Shown piece by piece: positions 61,833 to 64,000 of a DNA stretch of 64,000 nt. The DNA is taken from the NCBI GenBank assembly GCA_029953675.1, contig JAMWBK010000007.1, positions 1,240,001 through 1,304,000 of the forward strand. Reading direction: 5' to 3'. The first letter of the stretch is position 1; every line of letters begins with the position of its first letter. The notes beneath the pieces are model-generated. The model was not told the origin of the DNA and searched no databases. It was given only the letters and a program-made list of their open reading frames with translations. The translations under genes were made by a program, and so were the position numbers. Origin of the DNA: Rhodosorus marinus. Lineage: Eukaryota; Rhodophyta; Stylonematophyceae; Stylonematales; Stylonemataceae.

Positions 61833-63761
61833 CTAGTAATCAGGAACGCCGTCGATGATATTCTTTCCTGGTCCTCCATCTACGATGTTGTTACCGCCGC
61901 CGCTTTCTATGATATCGTTTCCCTTTCCGCCGGTGATGTTATCATCGCCATCCCCGGCTATGAGAACGTCATTCCCGTCCTCTCCCGCCACATTGTTGTT
62001 CCCACCGTCCAACTTGACAGTATCGTCTCCCTTTCCGCCCAACACTTCATGATCCTTATCGGACCTCCCCTGAACGTCATCGTTCCCAGCCTCGCCATAC
62101 ACAGTTCCACCGGCGTACGCTACAATCTGGTCCTCACCGTCTCCTCCAAAAATAGTAGCCTCGGTGTCGAATACTTTGACGATGTCGTCATCTCCGTCCC
62201 CGTGTATCTCAACTACCTTCTCCGCGTATTTACCGTCATAAAAAAAATCCGTGCCTGACACATGGAAGTAGTCCTTGCCATCGTTGCCGTTGAGGTCGAG
62301 GGTATAAAAACTGTTCACCTCAAGGTTGTCATCTCCCTCGCCCAAACTCACGCTCAGCAGATCTTCGTAGGAACTCCTGGAATTAGCTGTTACATTATCG
62401 TCTCCTGGGCCAGCATCGATACTATGATCAAAGGATGAACCGGTGGACGACATTCTTATCCTATCATCTCCATCACCGCCGCTGACACTTTGTGGGCCAG
62501 ACCCGCCAATGTAGAGATCATCATTACCATCCCCTCCGACAATCACTGGTCCGCGGTCAGAATATCCAACATCATCGTAGAAGCTTCTGATATAATCGTC
62601 GCCATCGCCACCATTGTTGTATCGTCCTCCCAACATTGTATCGTTACCACCTCCTCCATGTTTGCTAAAGCCACCACTCATGAAGTCATCCCCTTCACCG
62701 CCGATAGCATTTGACCCAAAGTCGGGAAACAGCATGTCGTCACCGTCCCCTCCAGAGATGTAATCCGATGTATACGCGTCGGCAGGATAAGAACCAGATC
62801 TTCCATTTTTGGATACAATTGTATCATTGCCACCCTCTCCAAACTTCCGGTCGAAGTCCTCCTCCCCGTTTAAATAGTCGTTACCATTGCCTCCGTACAA
62901 ATAATCATCTTGATATCCTCCCAACAATGTGTCGTCACCATCCTCGCCATACATGATGTCGTATCCTTTCTCCCCTCGAAGCATATCCCTATTTTTGCCT
63001 CCGAACAGCATGTCGTTCCCGTCTCCGCCGTATATATGGTCTTTACCGCCTAGCCCGTGGATCTTGTCATTGCCCGCAAGACCAAAGATCAGGTCCGTCT
63101 CGTCCGTTCCATGGATGACATCTGATCCTTCCGTGCCATAGATCCGATTCACTAAATCGCAGGTCATCCTAACGCCATCGCATACTGGACGATTACGGCC
63201 ACTAATAACGCCCTTACTCCGTGATCTGCATTTCTTGGCCCACGGGATTGCCTTCATGTGCTCCCCAGTGTCCTTGTCAGTAACAATCATCTCGGGCGAC
63301 ATGAACATTTTTGCTTTGCAGCAGGGCGCCTTCGAGAGAATCGTATCTGGACAGAGGAGCAAAGAGGTCACATCACCTCCATCCCGAGGAGGATGTTCCG
63401 TCACGGGGTGTGAAGCACTGCCCGCCTGCTTTTCATTGGTTCCCATAATACCGCGAACCTCTCTGAAGCGAAAGCCAGGGTAAACTTTGAACCTCATCTT
63501 CAAGCATTGGTTCGTTGAAGAGAAGCAAACGAATCCGAGTTTACCACTTGCATCAATCACATCGTCAAGTACGCGCCCCTCTCTGACCATAGGTACGCAG
63601 TATTTCTTCTTCGAGTCAATATACCATTTGTTCGAGTTGAAAATGTACTTAACCTTGTCCGGAAGGCCAAAAAAATTCTGATCCACGCAAGTACTGTCCC
63701 CTCCAAATACTGTTCTCACAGCAAACAGCGCCCAGCCGAGAACCAACAACACGCGGACCAT
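61833..63761 (-). CDS. Secreted protein with hemolysin-type (RTX) calcium-binding repeats
   Basis: An intronless frame of 642 aa from the ATG at 63761. Residues 1-20 (MVRVLLVLGWALFAVRTVFG) are a signal peptide. Residues about 21-205 form a Cys-containing domain (CVDQNFFGLPDKVKYIF, CCKAKMFMSPEMI) that I do not recognise. From about 208 to the end are some 25 nonapeptide-type repeats, GGxGxDxLx, such as GGDGNDMLFGGKNRD, with loosely spaced degenerate stretches. These repeats bind calcium and fold into a beta-roll in bacterial secreted proteins. Here they follow a eukaryotic-type signal peptide. No lytic, protease or lipase domain is visible, so a calcium-dependent matrix or adhesive role is as likely as any other. 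RTX repeats in eukaryotes are often taken as signs of transfer from bacteria; base composition here is not obviously different from neighbours. Confidence 0.85.
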   Translation of the reverse strand: MVRVLLVLGWALFAVRTVFGGDSTCVDQNFFGLPDKVKYIFNSNKWYIDSKKKYCVPMVREGRVLDDVIDASGKLGFVCFSSTNQCLKMRFKVYPGFRFREVRGIMGTNEKQAGSASHPVTEHPPRDGGDVTSLLLCPDTILSKAPCCKAKMFMSPEMIVTDKDTGEHMKAIPWAKKCRSRSKGVISGRNRPVCDGVRMTCDLVNRIYGTEGSDVIHGTDETDLIFGLAGNDKIHGLGGKDHIYGGDGNDMLFGGKNRDMLRGEKGYDIMYGEDGDDTLLGGYQDDYLYGGNGNDYLNGEEDFDRKFGEGGNDTIVSKNGRSGSYPADAYTSDYISGGDGDDMLFPDFGSNAIGGEGDDFMSGGFSKHGGGGNDTMLGGRYNNGGDGDDYIRSFYDDVGYSDRGPVIVGGDGNDDLYIGGSGPQSVSGGDGDDRIRMSSTGSSFDHSIDAGPGDDNVTANSRSSYEDLLSVSLGEGDDNLEVNSFYTLDLNGNDGKDYFHVSGTDFFYDGKYAEKVVEIHGDGDDDIVKVFDTEATIFGGDGEDQIVAYAGGTVYGEAGNDDVQGRSDKDHEVLGGKGDDTVKLDGGNNNVAGEDGNDVLIAGDGDDNITGGKGNDIIESGGGNNIVDGGPGKNIIDGVPDY

Positions 63762-63944
63762 CGCGGATACTTCTCAACACAATTCACTCGGACAGATCAC
63801 TCGTTTCCCTAAAACACACTCGCGGATCTCCCAGGCCTCCCTCCGCTCCCAGGACTTCGAACTCTCTCAGAACCCTACAGTCACCACTCTCTTCACCACC
63901 AAGTAAAAGGACGACCACCATTCCCTGGAACCCAACAGAACCCC

Positions 63945-63955
63945 ATATTATAAAT
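63945..63955 (-). promoter_or_regulatory. TATA-like element of the RTX-like gene
   Basis: TTTATAATA on the minus strand about 190 bp upstream of the ATG at 63761, the same distance as for the gene at 34490. Confidence 0.4.
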
Positions 63956-64000
63956 GATGGTTGTAGTTTGTAAAACTGTAAACCTATCCTTTAGAAACGG

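Noticed and set aside
61833-63761. RTX-like gene as bacterial contamination or a bacterial insert
   Set aside because: It lies between eukaryotic-type elements, has a TATA-like element at the same distance as a neighbouring gene, and no other bacterial genes adjoin it. Read depth would settle this.
1-64000. tRNA, rRNA or telomeric repeats
   Set aside because: I looked for tRNA B-box patterns, rRNA-like conserved blocks and TTTAGGG/TTAGGG arrays and saw none that I could support by eye.

Overview
This is nuclear DNA of an intron-bearing eukaryote. Housekeeping genes such as CPSF3, ALG9, PPIL4 and STT3 read only after removing GT-AG introns of about 62-134 nt, most of them close to 77 nt. A bHLH factor resembling the plant ILR3 group and secreted proteins with a proline-serine linker suggest an alga or another plant-related microbe. 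The species cannot be named from the sequence alone.

Left compartment (1-21.5 kb) is gene-dense and nearly repeat-free. In order it holds CPSF3 (minus, cut by the window edge), the bHLH gene (plus), a TMEM70-family gene (minus), a TTD14-like P-loop gene (plus), a small membrane/coiled-coil protein (minus), ALG9 (minus), PPIL4 (minus), an unknown two-exon gene (plus), a small signal-peptide membrane protein (minus), a small hypothetical (minus), STT3 (plus) and a coiled-coil membrane protein (minus). ALG9 and STT3 act in the same pathway: ALG9 builds the lipid-linked oligosaccharide and STT3 transfers it to protein in the ER. Exon boundaries given here were read by eye from frame, splice sites and family alignment in memory.

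Right compartment (21.5-64 kb) is mostly mobile DNA. Two related two-ORF non-LTR retrotransposon families, labelled here RLE-A and RLE-B, have a reverse transcriptase with a YHDD box, a C-terminal CCHC knuckle and a restriction-like endonuclease signature. They occur as one interrupted B copy (51.1-60.7 kb), one nearly intact A copy inserted into it (54.07-58.86 kb, 6-bp target duplication), one decayed A copy (37.3-42 kb) and over a dozen 5'-truncated 3' ends. There are also hAT-type remains, a long-TIR element, a composite satellite made from A and B pieces (44.6-47.1 kb) and a large inverted duplication around 37.1 kb.

Four proteins with signal peptides and no introns sit among these repeats: a two-domain Cys-rich protein (26.4 kb), an acidic-then-arginine/cysteine-rich protein (34.5 kb), a protein built from about fifty 11-residue repeats (47.3 kb) and a protein with hemolysin-type calcium-binding repeats (61.8-63.8 kb). 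Each has a TATA-like element upstream. The contrast between conserved intron-rich genes on the left and intronless secreted-protein genes among repeats on the right is the main architectural feature. The best candidates for something undescribed are the retrotransposon families: their habit of joining head-to-tail on their own 3' ends, their fold-back 5' junctions and their ORF1/ORF2 start-stop arrangement.
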